64,000 bases of DNA from Caldithrix abyssi DSM 13497 (lineage in GTDB: Bacteria; Electryoneota; AABM5-125-24; Hatepunaeales; Hatepunaeaceae), in the NCBI GenBank assembly GCA_945865405.1, contig CAMBDS010000005.1, forward strand, positions 1 through 64,000, written 5' to 3'. The notes under the pieces are model-generated. The model made no database searches. It worked only from the letters and a program-made list of their open reading frames with translations, and was not told the origin of the DNA. Positions 25,108-33,552 of this stretch are shown here, in pieces; position 1 is the first letter of the stretch; every line of letters begins with the position of its first letter. The translations under genes were made by a program, and so were the position numbers.

Positions 25108-27294
25108 TTAGCGGAGCAGGACGACTTTTTGAGTGGAAACGTCGGTGCCGGACTGGAGGCGGACGAGATAGACTCCGGCGGGGACGGAAGAGGCGTCCCA
25201 GATAAGTTTGGAATTTGGAGTTTGGAGTTTGGAGTGAGGAAGGTCGAGCAGATCGATGACGAGACGGCCGGAAATGTCGTAGATACGTAATGAGACCCCC
25301 CCTACCCCCCCTGCAATAGCATGGGGAGATGCCGAAAACCGTATCGTCAGCATTGAGTTGAAGGGGTTGGGAGAGACGGAAAGAAGAGCTGCCGACCGCG
25401 GCGGGTCGGCAGTGGAACCGTCATGCGGGACGGCAAGGTCCCGCACCGTCACCTCCCACGTCACAGTATCGGCCTCGACAGAGTCTGCTACTACGCACTG
25501 CACTTGGTAAGGCGGACAGCTGTCCGCTTCACCGCCCGCAATACCAAACGCCCACTCCAGCGCAACAGTATCCTCCGCCGCCAACTCCCCATCCACCAGC
25601 CATTGAATGCTTAAGCTTTCATTCTCAGGCTCGCTCGGCACAATCTCGAAGTGGACGACGCTGTCGGGTTCAACGTCTAAGGTCAAAGCCTCCGGCACGT
25701 ACGCCCAAATAGCGCCTCGCACAGCGACATTCCAGATGACTTTGTCCGACGACTCATCGCGGAAAACTTTGCCTTCTACGGTGTAATTACCAGACCAAGG
25801 GAAGTCGATGGTTGCGTGTGAGTTTTGACCTAAATCTTCGGATTGATTGAGATTGAGATCGGTTTTTGTCCAGTTGTATTCCGGTTCGCCACCGGGAGAG
25901 TAGCGTATCTCGTCAATAGCAAAATCGAGTTCTGCGCCTCGCCGGAGGGTAAGGTCGAGAGTGTCGGGTGTGATGACGGAGATGATAACGTCGGTGACAG
26001 TAACGTGCCAACGCACAAAAACTTCTCGCTCTTCCCCGGGTTTCATCACACGACATTCGACTATATGTTCACCAACTTCATCAAAATTCTTAACAGCAAG
26101 AGTATCTATCGACATGGTATCGTCACCCAGTTTCCAGAGGTAATTAAGGTCGTTCCAATCCATATTGCGTGGGACGACGGTAAACTCAATCTCTGTTCCG
26201 GTTAAGACTTTCTGTATCGTATCAACAGGTGTATATACAAGATACTGAAGATGAAGTATATCGGGCTGAACTTTCATTAAGATGCCTTGACCATTAGAAT
26301 CGCCAACGACATACGCGGTTCCATCATCCAGTGTCACAATTGACTGCCATCCATAGCCACCTATCTCATTATCTTCTCTTCGCCATTGTTCAGTCCCCTC
26401 CTGATCGATTCGTAAAAGAGAATGTCCATAGGCATAAGCACAGATAACAAAGCCGCCGTCAGGCATTCGAGCTACCCCGCTGGCGACCCCGGCAAAATTG
26501 TAGTCCTGCCGCCAATCAAGGTCACCATCCTGAGCAAGCTTCAATGCTATAATGACAGCATTCACACCACTACCGACTGCCATAAATCCTCCCGGACAGG
26601 AGACAATGGCACGGAGCCCCCCTCGACCATGATAAAAAAAATCGATAACTTCACCTTCATGATCGAGGTGACAGACGAGCGATTGTCCTCCGCTTCCATG
26701 ACCAACAAGCATGTAACCATCCTCAGTTTCGCGCAAACCCCAAAAAAAGAAGTCATCAACGAATACCCTTGTCCAAAGTGTATCGCCTCCGGTATCGACT
26801 TTCACTACAAATGCTCCGCCGCCACCTCGTCCGCAAGCGACGAAATTACCCGCCTTTTCTTCGATGATTGCATTGCATTGCCCGCCTCCATACTCTTTCC
26901 ACCATATCAAACCTCCATCCTCATCAGTTCTAACAATTCCGAATTTTGTTGGAAACATTCCATCACTTCGGAGGTCACCTCCTATGACGTATCCACCCTC
27001 ATCGTCCTGAATGATAGTGCGTCCAAGGCAAAACGGAGTATTAAATCCTACCGGGTGCATACTCTGATGAATCAGCGCTCCATTGCGATCTGTCACTGCC
27101 AGCCACATAAAACGATCACGCCCGTTAGTCGCGCCAGTCATTGCGAAACCACCCTCTGCCGTCTTGAAAATATCGTAGAAAGCGCCGCCACGGTTTTCGG
27201 GGCCATCGTATCTGCGCACCCAATCGACCCGTGCTTGAGCGACCAGAAGCCCGGGTAGGAGAAGGTGAAGGAGCAGTAAAACGGTGAATTTCAT
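25108..27294 (-). CDS. Secreted repeat-propeller-like protein with sorting domain built partly from genomic repeats
   Basis: 728 residues. Signal peptide MKFTVLLLLHLLLPGLLVAQA. Residues about 25-350 are repeats of the form (E)DGG(F/Y)...GxxN/D..G, likely beta-propeller blades; then three PKD/Ig-like domains (about 370-600), and a C-terminal type-IX-like sorting domain (SVSPNPFNSMLTIRF ... VPAGVYLVRLQSG ... KVVLLR). The closest paralogue in the window is 41059-42480. The sorting region contains a family A repeat and a heptamer array as coding sequence (see repeats). Function unknown. Confidence 0.8.
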   Translation of the reverse strand: MKFTVLLLLHLLLPGLLVAQARVDWVRRYDGPENRGGAFYDIFKTAEGGFAMTGATNGRDRFMWLAVTDRNGALIHQSMHPVGFNTPFCLGRTIIQDDEGGYVIGGDLRSDGMFPTKFGIVRTDEDGGLIWWKEYGGGQCNAIIEEKAGNFVACGRGGGGAFVVKVDTGGDTLWTRVFVDDFFFWGLRETEDGYMLVGHGSGGQSLVCHLDHEGEVIDFFYHGRGGLRAIVSCPGGFMAVGSGVNAVIIALKLAQDGDLDWRQDYNFAGVASGVARMPDGGFVICAYAYGHSLLRIDQEGTEQWRREDNEIGGYGWQSIVTLDDGTAYVVGDSNGQGILMKVQPDILHLQYLVYTPVDTIQKVLTGTEIEFTVVPRNMDWNDLNYLWKLGDDTMSIDTLAVKNFDEVGEHIVECRVMKPGEEREVFVRWHVTVTDVIISVITPDTLDLTLRRGAELDFAIDEIRYSPGGEPEYNWTKTDLNLNQSEDLGQNSHATIDFPWSGNYTVEGKVFRDESSDKVIWNVAVRGAIWAYVPEALTLDVEPDSVVHFEIVPSEPENESLSIQWLVDGELAAEDTVALEWAFGIAGGEADSCPPYQVQCVVADSVEADTVTWEVTVRDLAVPHDGSTADPPRSAALLSVSPNPFNSMLTIRFSASPHAIAGGVGGVSLRIYDISGRLVIDLLDLPHSKLQTPNSKLIWDASSVPAGVYLVRLQSGTDVSTQKVVLLR
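25207..25234 (-). repeat. Heptamer array (TTTGGAR)4 inside a gene
   Basis: Four units on the plus strand, TTTGGAA then TTTGGAG three times. On the coding strand they give HSKLQTPNSKL within the sorting domain, between DLLDLP and IWDASSVPAG. Confidence 0.9.
25291..25331 (-). repeat. Family A repeat copy 6, inside a secreted-protein gene
   Basis: Diverged copy (TGCAATAGCATGGGGAGA end). It encodes ASPHAIAGGVGGVS between two core strands of the sorting domain. The reverse-strand reading resembles SPHRLRGGQGGV, which the copy at 13369-13407 would encode. Confidence 0.8.
25388..25530 (-). repeat. Two further palindromes inside the same gene
   Basis: CTGCCGACC...GGTCGGCAG at 25391-25414 matches the style of 13451-13474. 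GCGGACAGCTGTCCGC at 25511-25526, preceded by GGTAAGG, matches the element in the groES-groEL gap (50465-50492), which also begins GGTAAGGCG. Confidence 0.65.
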
Positions 27295-27496
27295 TTGGCT
27301 TTCAGAATTGAATCGAGAAGAAATTTGTAGGGTGAAAGTAACCGACGCTTATATATGCAAAATAATGAGTTAAATAGCAAGTGCATTTGATGAAATTCTT
27401 GAAATTATTTTAGGGGAGAATCGGACTATTCTATACAAATGTACTTAGAAGTTAAGAGACCTTAAGACATTAGAAATTAGTATGCGTATTAATCCT

Positions 27497-28951
27497 TCAC
27501 CACTTCAATACAAAATCCGTGACTTTCTCATTCGCGAACGGATTCTTCGACTCATACGTCGCCGTGAAAGTCGCTTTGATGCGGTACTCGCCGTTGGGAA
27601 GCTTCTCGCCCGGTTTGTATGGAGGTGGCAATGTAGGCGAAGGCCTGCCATCGGGCAACTCCGTCGGGATCACAAGACCCCAGGAGACGTGGTGTAATCC
27701 GGCAGAATAGCGCATGTCCTGAAGAATCCGCGCAACAAACTGACCGTGATCGTCAACCAGATCGAAATCGACATAGGCAGGCTCAGTGATCTTGAAGTCA
27801 ATCAAAAGATTACGCAAGACCGAATCGGTGCTGACATCCGCCGTAAACAGTGGCACATCGACCGCTACTAAAAGGCGTTGCAGCTGCTCGCGCTCGACTA
27901 CAAACATCTGCCCCGATTGCGGATCGATGGCAATTCCACGAGGTTGATCGAACTGGTAATCGCCAGTGCCAGACTCGCCGAATCGTGTCAGATAGTTTAG
28001 GTCCTTATCCAATTTATGAATGCAGCCGTTGTTCCGGTCAGTGATGTAAGTCTGCTGGTGTCCGTCTATTGCGACAAAATTCAGTTCGGGAGTCAACGGT
28101 GCGTTCCACTTCATCGCATCGACACGGGCGAGGACGTTGCCGTTATAGTCGCACTTTGTGACGCGACGGTCGAGAGAATCGATGACGATCAGAAAATCCG
28201 GTGACTTGCCGGAGTCGGGCAACTTCGACCCTGCCTGATATGACGCGGCTATCGAGACCGGCTCGTCCAAGCCGTCCCAATAGTTTAGAACTTCGCCCTT
28301 GTCGTTCATAATAGTCACCCGGTCAAGGCTGTTATCGACGACTGCAATCAATCCCTCCCCAGCAACCGAGACACCTCGTGGGTCGAGGAACTGGCCTGGC
28401 TCGGATCCTTCTCCGCCAATCTGTCCTTCGAACAACAACTCACCGGCAGTTGTGGTTTCTGTGGAATATCTGAACTTCACCAGACGCGAATTACCACGAT
28501 CTACTACATACACATTCCCCACTCCATCTACAGCTATCCCCCAAGGGATCCTCAGTCTCCCCTCTCCTGTCAAGTTCTTCCCATAAATCTGCAAGCTGTG
28601 TGGCGTCCGCAAACCGTGGCTGTTCAGGGAAAAGCGTGACCGGTTGTAAACGATAACGTTTTGCCCCGAATTAACCCAAAAGGAGACCGGACTCCCACCT
28701 TTTGGGGTGAAAATCGTGATCCCCTGAGGATTGTCAAACCGGGTTTTGTTGCCGAGAAGTAGCCGCAGATCGAACACTCCCAAGCGGGCAAAACCCCAAT
28801 GGCTTGCAAGAGGGGGGTAGATAAAGGAGGTGTTGGAGGAGAGACCGTCCCTACCACAACCAGAAACCAGTGGTATTATCAATAAGAGGCAGGCAATGTA
28901 TCGAAACACCCTCATTCGAAATATCAACAACCATTTCTTTATCAGCGTCAT
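27497..28951 (-). CDS. NHL-repeat lipoprotein
   Basis: 484 residues. Lipoprotein signal with lipobox IIPLVSGC (from MRVFRYIACLL, preceded by a 12-residue extension MTLIKKWLLIFR). The body is a six-bladed NHL-type propeller with IPWGIAVDGVGNVYVVDRGNSRLVKF, FLDPRGVSVAGEG and FDQPRGIAIDPQSGQMFVVE blades, and the C-terminus carries a FlgD-like Ig segment (LHHVSWGLVI...LPNGEYRIK). The start at 28951 is one base after the uvrC stop, with AAGG upstream, so it is coupled to uvrC. Bases 27295-27496 hold no recognisable feature. Confidence 0.8.
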   Translation of the reverse strand: MTLIKKWLLIFRMRVFRYIACLLLIIPLVSGCGRDGLSSNTSFIYPPLASHWGFARLGVFDLRLLLGNKTRFDNPQGITIFTPKGGSPVSFWVNSGQNVIVYNRSRFSLNSHGLRTPHSLQIYGKNLTGEGRLRIPWGIAVDGVGNVYVVDRGNSRLVKFRYSTETTTAGELLFEGQIGGEGSEPGQFLDPRGVSVAGEGLIAVVDNSLDRVTIMNDKGEVLNYWDGLDEPVSIAASYQAGSKLPDSGKSPDFLIVIDSLDRRVTKCDYNGNVLARVDAMKWNAPLTPELNFVAIDGHQQTYITDRNNGCIHKLDKDLNYLTRFGESGTGDYQFDQPRGIAIDPQSGQMFVVEREQLQRLLVAVDVPLFTADVSTDSVLRNLLIDFKITEPAYVDFDLVDDHGQFVARILQDMRYSAGLHHVSWGLVIPTELPDGRPSPTLPPPYKPGEKLPNGEYRIKATFTATYESKNPFANEKVTDFVLKW

Positions 28952-28952
28952 C

Positions 28953-30908
28953 TCAAGCCTTCACGTTTTCAAGTGCTGTCTTTACAATATCAGCAAATCG
29001 TTTACTGAATCCTGGAACCTCTGTCAACTCATCAATCGACGCCGCAGCGATCCGCTTCACCGACCCGAAATGCTTCAGCAACGCCGCTCGTCTGGTTGGG
29101 CCTATGCCCTCGATCTCGTCGAGACGCGACTTGACCTGTCGCTTGCCGCGCAGCAGCCGCTGTCTCGTTACAGCGAAGCGATGAGCTTCATCTCGTAGGT
29201 GCTGGAGCAAACGAAGAGCAGAGGAACTTCGGCTAAGGAGCAACGGCTCAGGCTCGCCGAGGATGTAGATTTCCTCCAGCCGTTTTGCCAGACCAACAAC
29301 TGGCAGATCGTTTAACCCAAGCCTATCCAACACCTGCCGCGCCCGGTTCAACTGGCCGATCCCGCCATCGATCAAGACAAGATCAGGGAAAGTCTTATCG
29401 GCAAAGGTCTTGTCATCGATTTCCACTTCTTCATCGCCCTCGTCTATTGCCTCGGGATCGACATCAGCGACGTTTGCCTGCTCCATCAAGAGCCGGGAAT
29501 AGCGCCGCTCGACAGCTTCACCGATGGAGCTGAAGTCATCGATACCGGCAACAGTCCTGATTTTGAAGATTCGATAGCCGGCTTTGAAAGGCTTGCCATC
29601 TTTGAATGTCACCATCGAGGCGACGGTGTCGGACCCGGCCAGATGTGAAATATCGAACGCTTCAATCTTTTGTGGCGGGGTTGGGAGTTTCAAGTGGTCT
29701 TGCAACGCCTTGATTGAGCGGGGGACAAAGTCTCGTTTATCTGCCATCGTCCGGTGCTCGAGCAGTAAATGTTCGGCGTTGGTGCGGGCGATGTCGATCA
29801 GATGTTTTTTTTGGCCACGTTGCGGAACCTGAAGCGAGACTCTCTTACCGGCAAGCTCAGACAGATAGCTGAGAATTGGCGCAGGGTCGGCGATTTGGGC
29901 GGAGAGGTAGATCGTCACAGGCACAGAATCGGCAATTTCGTAGTGGCGCACGAGAAACGCCTCCAGAACGGCTCCATTGTCGAGGCCATCGGTGCGGTCC
30001 ATGTGGAAAGGACTCTGCCCGATAATCCTGCCATGGCGAACTTTGATAAGCGAAATTGCGGCGTAAGAATCTTCCCTGACCATTCCTACGGCGTCGCAAT
30101 CGATGGGGTTGGGGGCTACCTTGGGCTGTCGCTCGGCAAAGCGTCGCGCGGCGGCGATCCTGTCTCGGGCAAAAGCAGCATCCTCGAAGCGCAAGTTTGC
30201 AGAGTAGTCCTTCATCTCGGCTTCAAGCTCGGTAATGGTCTCCTCGTTGTGACCTTTCAGGATTTTACCGAAACGCTGGATGTTTTGCCGGTAGTCAGCC
30301 ACGCCAACCTTTCCTTCGCAAGGACCGCCACAGCGACCGATATGGTAGTCGAGGCAGAGGCGAAATTTTCCCTGTGCGATCTTTTCCTCAGTCAGAGGAA
30401 GGGCGCAGTCTCTTATCTGCAGGACGCCTTTCAGCGTTCTGAGGAGGGCGCGGGTGCCTTTGACGTCGGTGAAGGGGCCATAGACATCGCCCGGTGGGGA
30501 CTCCTGCGGTTTGCGGGTCAGGAGGACTCGCGGGAAAGGTTCGCGGGTGATTTTGATGAAGGGGAAGCTTTTGTCGTCGCGGAGATCGACGTTGAAACGA
30601 GGTTTGTGATGGCGAATCAGGCTCGCTTCGGTCTTTAAGGCTTCGACTTCGCTGGTTGTGAGGAAGAGGTCGAAATCGCGGATGGAAGCAATGAGGCGGG
30701 GATATTGGTAACGACCGTCGTCAGTAGCATTGAAGTAACTGCGGACGCGGGCGCGAAGGCTTTTGGCTTTGCCAATGTAGATGATCTGACCAAGGGAGTT
30801 CTTGAAAACATAGACTCCCGGCTTATCGGGAAGGAGACCGAGCTTCTCAGCAAGGTAGGGCGCGATTTTCCGCGTGAGGGCGGCTTTGTTGTCAATCGAT
30901 TCATTCAT
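28953..30908 (-). CDS. uvrC: Excinuclease ABC subunit C
   Basis: 651 residues. Makes both incisions in nucleotide-excision repair. N-terminal GIY-YIG nuclease (GVYVFKNSLGQIIYIGKAKSLRARVRSYF), UvrB-binding UVR motif around LEAEMKDYSANLRFEDAAFARDRI, central Cys/His region, RNase-H-like C-terminal nuclease (EAFDISHLAGSDTVASMVTF, DLVLIDGGIGQLNRA), and a final HhH2 domain (IEGIGPTRRAALLKHFGSVKRI). Complete. Confidence 0.96.
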   Translation of the reverse strand: MNESIDNKAALTRKIAPYLAEKLGLLPDKPGVYVFKNSLGQIIYIGKAKSLRARVRSYFNATDDGRYQYPRLIASIRDFDLFLTTSEVEALKTEASLIRHHKPRFNVDLRDDKSFPFIKITREPFPRVLLTRKPQESPPGDVYGPFTDVKGTRALLRTLKGVLQIRDCALPLTEEKIAQGKFRLCLDYHIGRCGGPCEGKVGVADYRQNIQRFGKILKGHNEETITELEAEMKDYSANLRFEDAAFARDRIAAARRFAERQPKVAPNPIDCDAVGMVREDSYAAISLIKVRHGRIIGQSPFHMDRTDGLDNGAVLEAFLVRHYEIADSVPVTIYLSAQIADPAPILSYLSELAGKRVSLQVPQRGQKKHLIDIARTNAEHLLLEHRTMADKRDFVPRSIKALQDHLKLPTPPQKIEAFDISHLAGSDTVASMVTFKDGKPFKAGYRIFKIRTVAGIDDFSSIGEAVERRYSRLLMEQANVADVDPEAIDEGDEEVEIDDKTFADKTFPDLVLIDGGIGQLNRARQVLDRLGLNDLPVVGLAKRLEEIYILGEPEPLLLSRSSSALRLLQHLRDEAHRFAVTRQRLLRGKRQVKSRLDEIEGIGPTRRAALLKHFGSVKRIAAASIDELTEVPGFSKRFADIVKTALENVKA

Positions 30909-30949
30909 GAGAATAAACTACTATAACAATTCCACTTGGGCAAGAGAGA

Positions 30950-31130
30950 CGGTGGGATTCTTTTGCGGAAATTCGGAGTGCTGAAGCTCGCTTCATCTGT
31001 TATTCGATTGGCGCAAGCAAGCTTGCACACGCCGGATGCTGACATCGCGCAAGGATGCAATTGAAGCTCGTGTAAAACAGAAAGAGGGCGGATTGAAATC
31101 CGCCCTCCAGGAAGTGAAAGTAGTGCTACC
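30950..31130. repeat. Intergenic hairpin group upstream of uvrC
   Basis: Contains a GGCGCAAGCAAGCTTGC hairpin near 31014-31030, GGGCGGATTGAAATCCGCCC (31087-31106), and a degenerate CTACCACC...GGCGGCAG palindrome near 31123-31148. No reading frame of note. Confidence 0.55.
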
Positions 31131-31158
31131 ACCGAAGGCGAGGCGGCAGCGGAGTAAG

Positions 31159-31779
31159 TTAATCGCTATCGTGACCATGACCATGGCCCCTGTGATGATT
31201 GTCGTCGTCGTCGTCATCATCGTCGTCATCGCCGCCACATTCTTCACAGCCTCTTCCTTTGCCCATGCCACGACCCTTCATGAACCCCTTGCCGGGACCA
31301 TCGTGTCCCATATTGCCGTCAAGGATACTTTGGTCGAACTTGACGCGTTGCTCAGGAGTCAACATCTCACGAACTTCGTGCATATTTTTTGCACGCATCT
31401 GAACGCCGTCCTGATGAATCTTGCCCATCTTGGCGGCTATATCGTCGATCTCATTCTGATTATACTTATCGGCGACCATGGCGAGCTTTAACTTGGTCTG
31501 AAGATCCAACATCATCGATTTTTTTTCGAGGTGGTTCTTTTTCCCTTCAAGGCGCATTTTGTCGATCTTGGCCTGCTGCTCATCGGTGAACTTAACGCCG
31601 TGCATGCATTTCATGCAAGCTCCGTCACCACAATCCATGTGCATACCCATACCCATTGGCGGGTGTCCGGGCGGCATCATTCCGGGCATCGGCGCGTCCA
31701 TGCCTTTGCCGTGTTGAGCGAAGCTTACAGTCGTGCCGATCAATATCAGCGCGATTGCCGTGTAGAGGACTCTTTTCAT
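31159..31779 (-). CDS. Spy/CpxP-like periplasmic protein with poly-Asp/His tail
   Basis: 206 residues from ATG 31779 (AGGAAC 7 nt upstream; the frame to 31881 overlaps the gene before). Signal peptide MKRVLYTAIALILIGTTVSFAQ. A Met/Pro/Gly/His-rich segment (MPGMMPPGHPPMGMGMHMDCGDG), then a helical LTxxQ-like core (FTDEQQAKIDKMRLE ... LTPEQRVKFDQ) typical of Spy/CpxP/ZraP metal-responsive proteins. The tail has ten consecutive Asp followed by NHHRGHGHGHDSD, clearly able to bind metal. Third gene of an anti-sigma group. Confidence 0.8.
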   Translation of the reverse strand: MKRVLYTAIALILIGTTVSFAQHGKGMDAPMPGMMPPGHPPMGMGMHMDCGDGACMKCMHGVKFTDEQQAKIDKMRLEGKKNHLEKKSMMLDLQTKLKLAMVADKYNQNEIDDIAAKMGKIHQDGVQMRAKNMHEVREMLTPEQRVKFDQSILDGNMGHDGPGKGFMKGRGMGKGRGCEECGGDDDDDDDDDDNHHRGHGHGHDSD

Positions 31780-31837
31780 TGTCTGTTCCTGTTGTTTGTC
31801 AGAGTTGGGAATTGTCTGATTGTTAAGATTAGAATAA

Positions 31838-32314
31838 TTATTCCGGTTCATGATGGCGCATTTTCCGGTGATGCTTACCACCAGCGATTTTACCTATCAT
31901 GTGGGTATAGACCTTTTTGCGCTCTTCCGGGGAAAGCGTGCCGTGCAGAGTCACCATCTGAGAAATCATCGCCTGCTGTATCCGGCAACGCATAATGCCA
32001 AGGGAATCGGTGAGGGATTGTAGTCTGATCGTATCGAGGACATCAGCAGTTAGGGTCTCGAGGAGAACTTTCGAAATACTGTGCTGTCCTGCCATCAACG
32101 GTTCGACCTCACGATGGAGCGTCGCACGGAATTCTTCCGACATGCCCGGGGGAGGCGGCTCCTTTGATTTGTCAAGACGTTCGAATGGCTCTCCAAAAGG
32201 CGGTCGATGTTCGCCGTGCGACCTTTTCGAATACATAAGGGCGATACCCATCGCGACGTTTAGAGTCCAGGAGATCACCAATAACGTTCCAATAATCCGG
32301 TTTCGAGTCAACAC
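31838..32314 (-). CDS. Membrane-anchored periplasmic metal-sensor-like protein (CnrX/ZraP type)
   Basis: About 158 residues. One N-terminal membrane segment (IIGTLLVISWTLNVAMGIALMY), a His/Pro-rich linker (HGEHRPPFGEPFERL), then a helical hairpin ending LSPEERKKVYTHMIGKIAG and a His-rich tail (GGKHHRKMRHHEPE). This matches the heavy-metal-resistance/CnrX and Spy group by layout. GTG 32314 lies 4 nt after the anti-sigma stop with GGGAG upstream; a TTG at 32350 is the alternative. It is placed as CnrX is relative to CnrY. Confidence 0.7.
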   Translation of the reverse strand: MLTRNRIIGTLLVISWTLNVAMGIALMYSKRSHGEHRPPFGEPFERLDKSKEPPPPGMSEEFRATLHREVEPLMAGQHSISKVLLETLTADVLDTIRLQSLTDSLGIMRCRIQQAMISQMVTLHGTLSPEERKKVYTHMIGKIAGGKHHRKMRHHEPE

Positions 32315-32318
32315 CTGC

Positions 32319-32774
32319 TTAGTCTCCCTGATCTTCTGCCAGATCGGCAATAAAGGTATCGATATCGTCGGTGACAGTCAGCGAGGCGATCTCTTCTGTC
32401 GGCTTAGAGATAGTGATGAATTGGACTCCGCTTTCGTCGTTCCAGACCAACAGAAGGCCAAGAAATACTCCTGCAAAGGCTGCAGAAGATCCCCAGGCAA
32501 AATCGCCCAATCGGAACAATCGCGACTTCCGCTTACCAGAGATTCTCGACATGACTGAAGCGCGAACCCAAACCGGAGCTGGGTCGGGGATTAACCGGAT
32601 GACTTCGATGAGCTCTTTATCAGCCTTGAGCAGGCTGTTGCAGCTATCGCAATGCCCGGCATGAGCCTCCCATCGGTAACGTTCGGGATCACTGAGCGGG
32701 AGTTCCAGCAATCTTGCAACCGATTGCTCGGGGTACTCGTGACAGGCTTGATATGTTGATTGGTTGTTTTTCAT
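32319..32774 (-). CDS. Anti-sigma factor with putative zinc finger
   Basis: 151 residues. Cytosolic N-terminus with the zinc-binding anti-sigma motif H38-x3-C42-x2-C45 (HAGHCDSC), one membrane segment at about 91-110 (WGSSAAFAGVFLGLLLVW) and a short periplasmic tail. Such proteins hold an extracytoplasmic-function sigma factor at the membrane. AGAAGGA lies 5 nt before ATG 32774. No sigma factor gene is upstream, where one is usually found; the next 166 nt are family B hairpins and then maf. Confidence 0.78.
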   Translation of the reverse strand: MKNNQSTYQACHEYPEQSVARLLELPLSDPERYRWEAHAGHCDSCNSLLKADKELIEVIRLIPDPAPVWVRASVMSRISGKRKSRLFRLGDFAWGSSAAFAGVFLGLLLVWNDESGVQFITISKPTEEIASLTVTDDIDTFIADLAEDQGD

Positions 32775-32851
32775 TTTTCCTTCTAACCTTGAAACGATCC
32801 CATCGACAAAATCACGCGGTCACTTTGAAAAATTTACAAATGACTTGGGTT

Positions 32852-32923
32852 CTGCCGTCAGACGAGGGCATCTGGCGGAAAGAGTCTGCCTAATGCTGTC
32901 AGACGAGGGCGTCTGACAGCGGA
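32852..32923. repeat. Family B paired hairpins upstream of the anti-sigma gene
   Basis: CCGTCAGACGAGGGCATCTGGCGG and then CTGTCAGACGAGGGCGTCTGACAG, ending GCGGAAA. The first arm pair is damaged by one change. Confidence 0.75.
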
Positions 32924-32940
32924 AAACGTGGCGGTATGAT

Positions 32941-33552
32941 TCACCAACCTTGTAGCGGAGTGCCGCGGTCCTTCATCCATGTACGAATTGTCTCCCAAAA
33001 CCTTGCAACTGGCAGACCCATCACATTGAAAAAACAGCCGTCAATTCTCTCGACCAACATCGATCCGCGTTCCTGAATTCCGTAAGCGCCAGCTTTGTCG
33101 AGCGGTTCGCCTGTTGCGACGTAGGCCCTGATTTCGTTAACACCAAGCTTACGGAAATGGACGAACGACGTTTCAACAACATTATATGCCAGATGTTTCT
33201 CCGGCTCAACAAAGTGAAAGGCAGTATGGACGTAGTGGTTCCTTCCCGAAAGGCGGGTCAGCATCAAAACAGCGTCTGACACATCAACCGGTTTTCCGAG
33301 TGGTTCACCGTCGAGATCGACAATGGTATCGAGGCCGAGTAAAGCCCTGCCAGCGGCTAATTCAACCACCGACTCGGCCTTAATCCGTGCGTTGAGCAGA
33401 GCGACACCGCGACAATTCCCGTGATCGGGAACGACTTCATCTGCTGTTGGGGATATGACGATATGAGGCAGACCGATACGCTCCAGCAACAGCTTACGTC
33501 GGGGAGAGGTAGAAGCGAGGACGATTTCGGGGATCGGGAGTTTATCCGACAT
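32941..33552 (-). CDS. maf: Maf-like nucleotide pyrophosphatase
   Basis: 203 residues. Hydrolyses dTTP/UTP and modified nucleotides to monophosphates (house-cleaning; linked to septum control in Bacillus). Motifs: LASTSPRRKLLLERIG, GLDTIVDLDGEPLGKP and DKAGAYGIQERG, with normal length. Its ATG overlaps the upstream ubiA-family stop by 11 nt, so maf, ubiA and rsmE are one operon. Confidence 0.92.
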   Translation of the reverse strand: MSDKLPIPEIVLASTSPRRKLLLERIGLPHIVISPTADEVVPDHGNCRGVALLNARIKAESVVELAAGRALLGLDTIVDLDGEPLGKPVDVSDAVLMLTRLSGRNHYVHTAFHFVEPEKHLAYNVVETSFVHFRKLGVNEIRAYVATGEPLDKAGAYGIQERGSMLVERIDGCFFNVMGLPVARFWETIRTWMKDRGTPLQGW

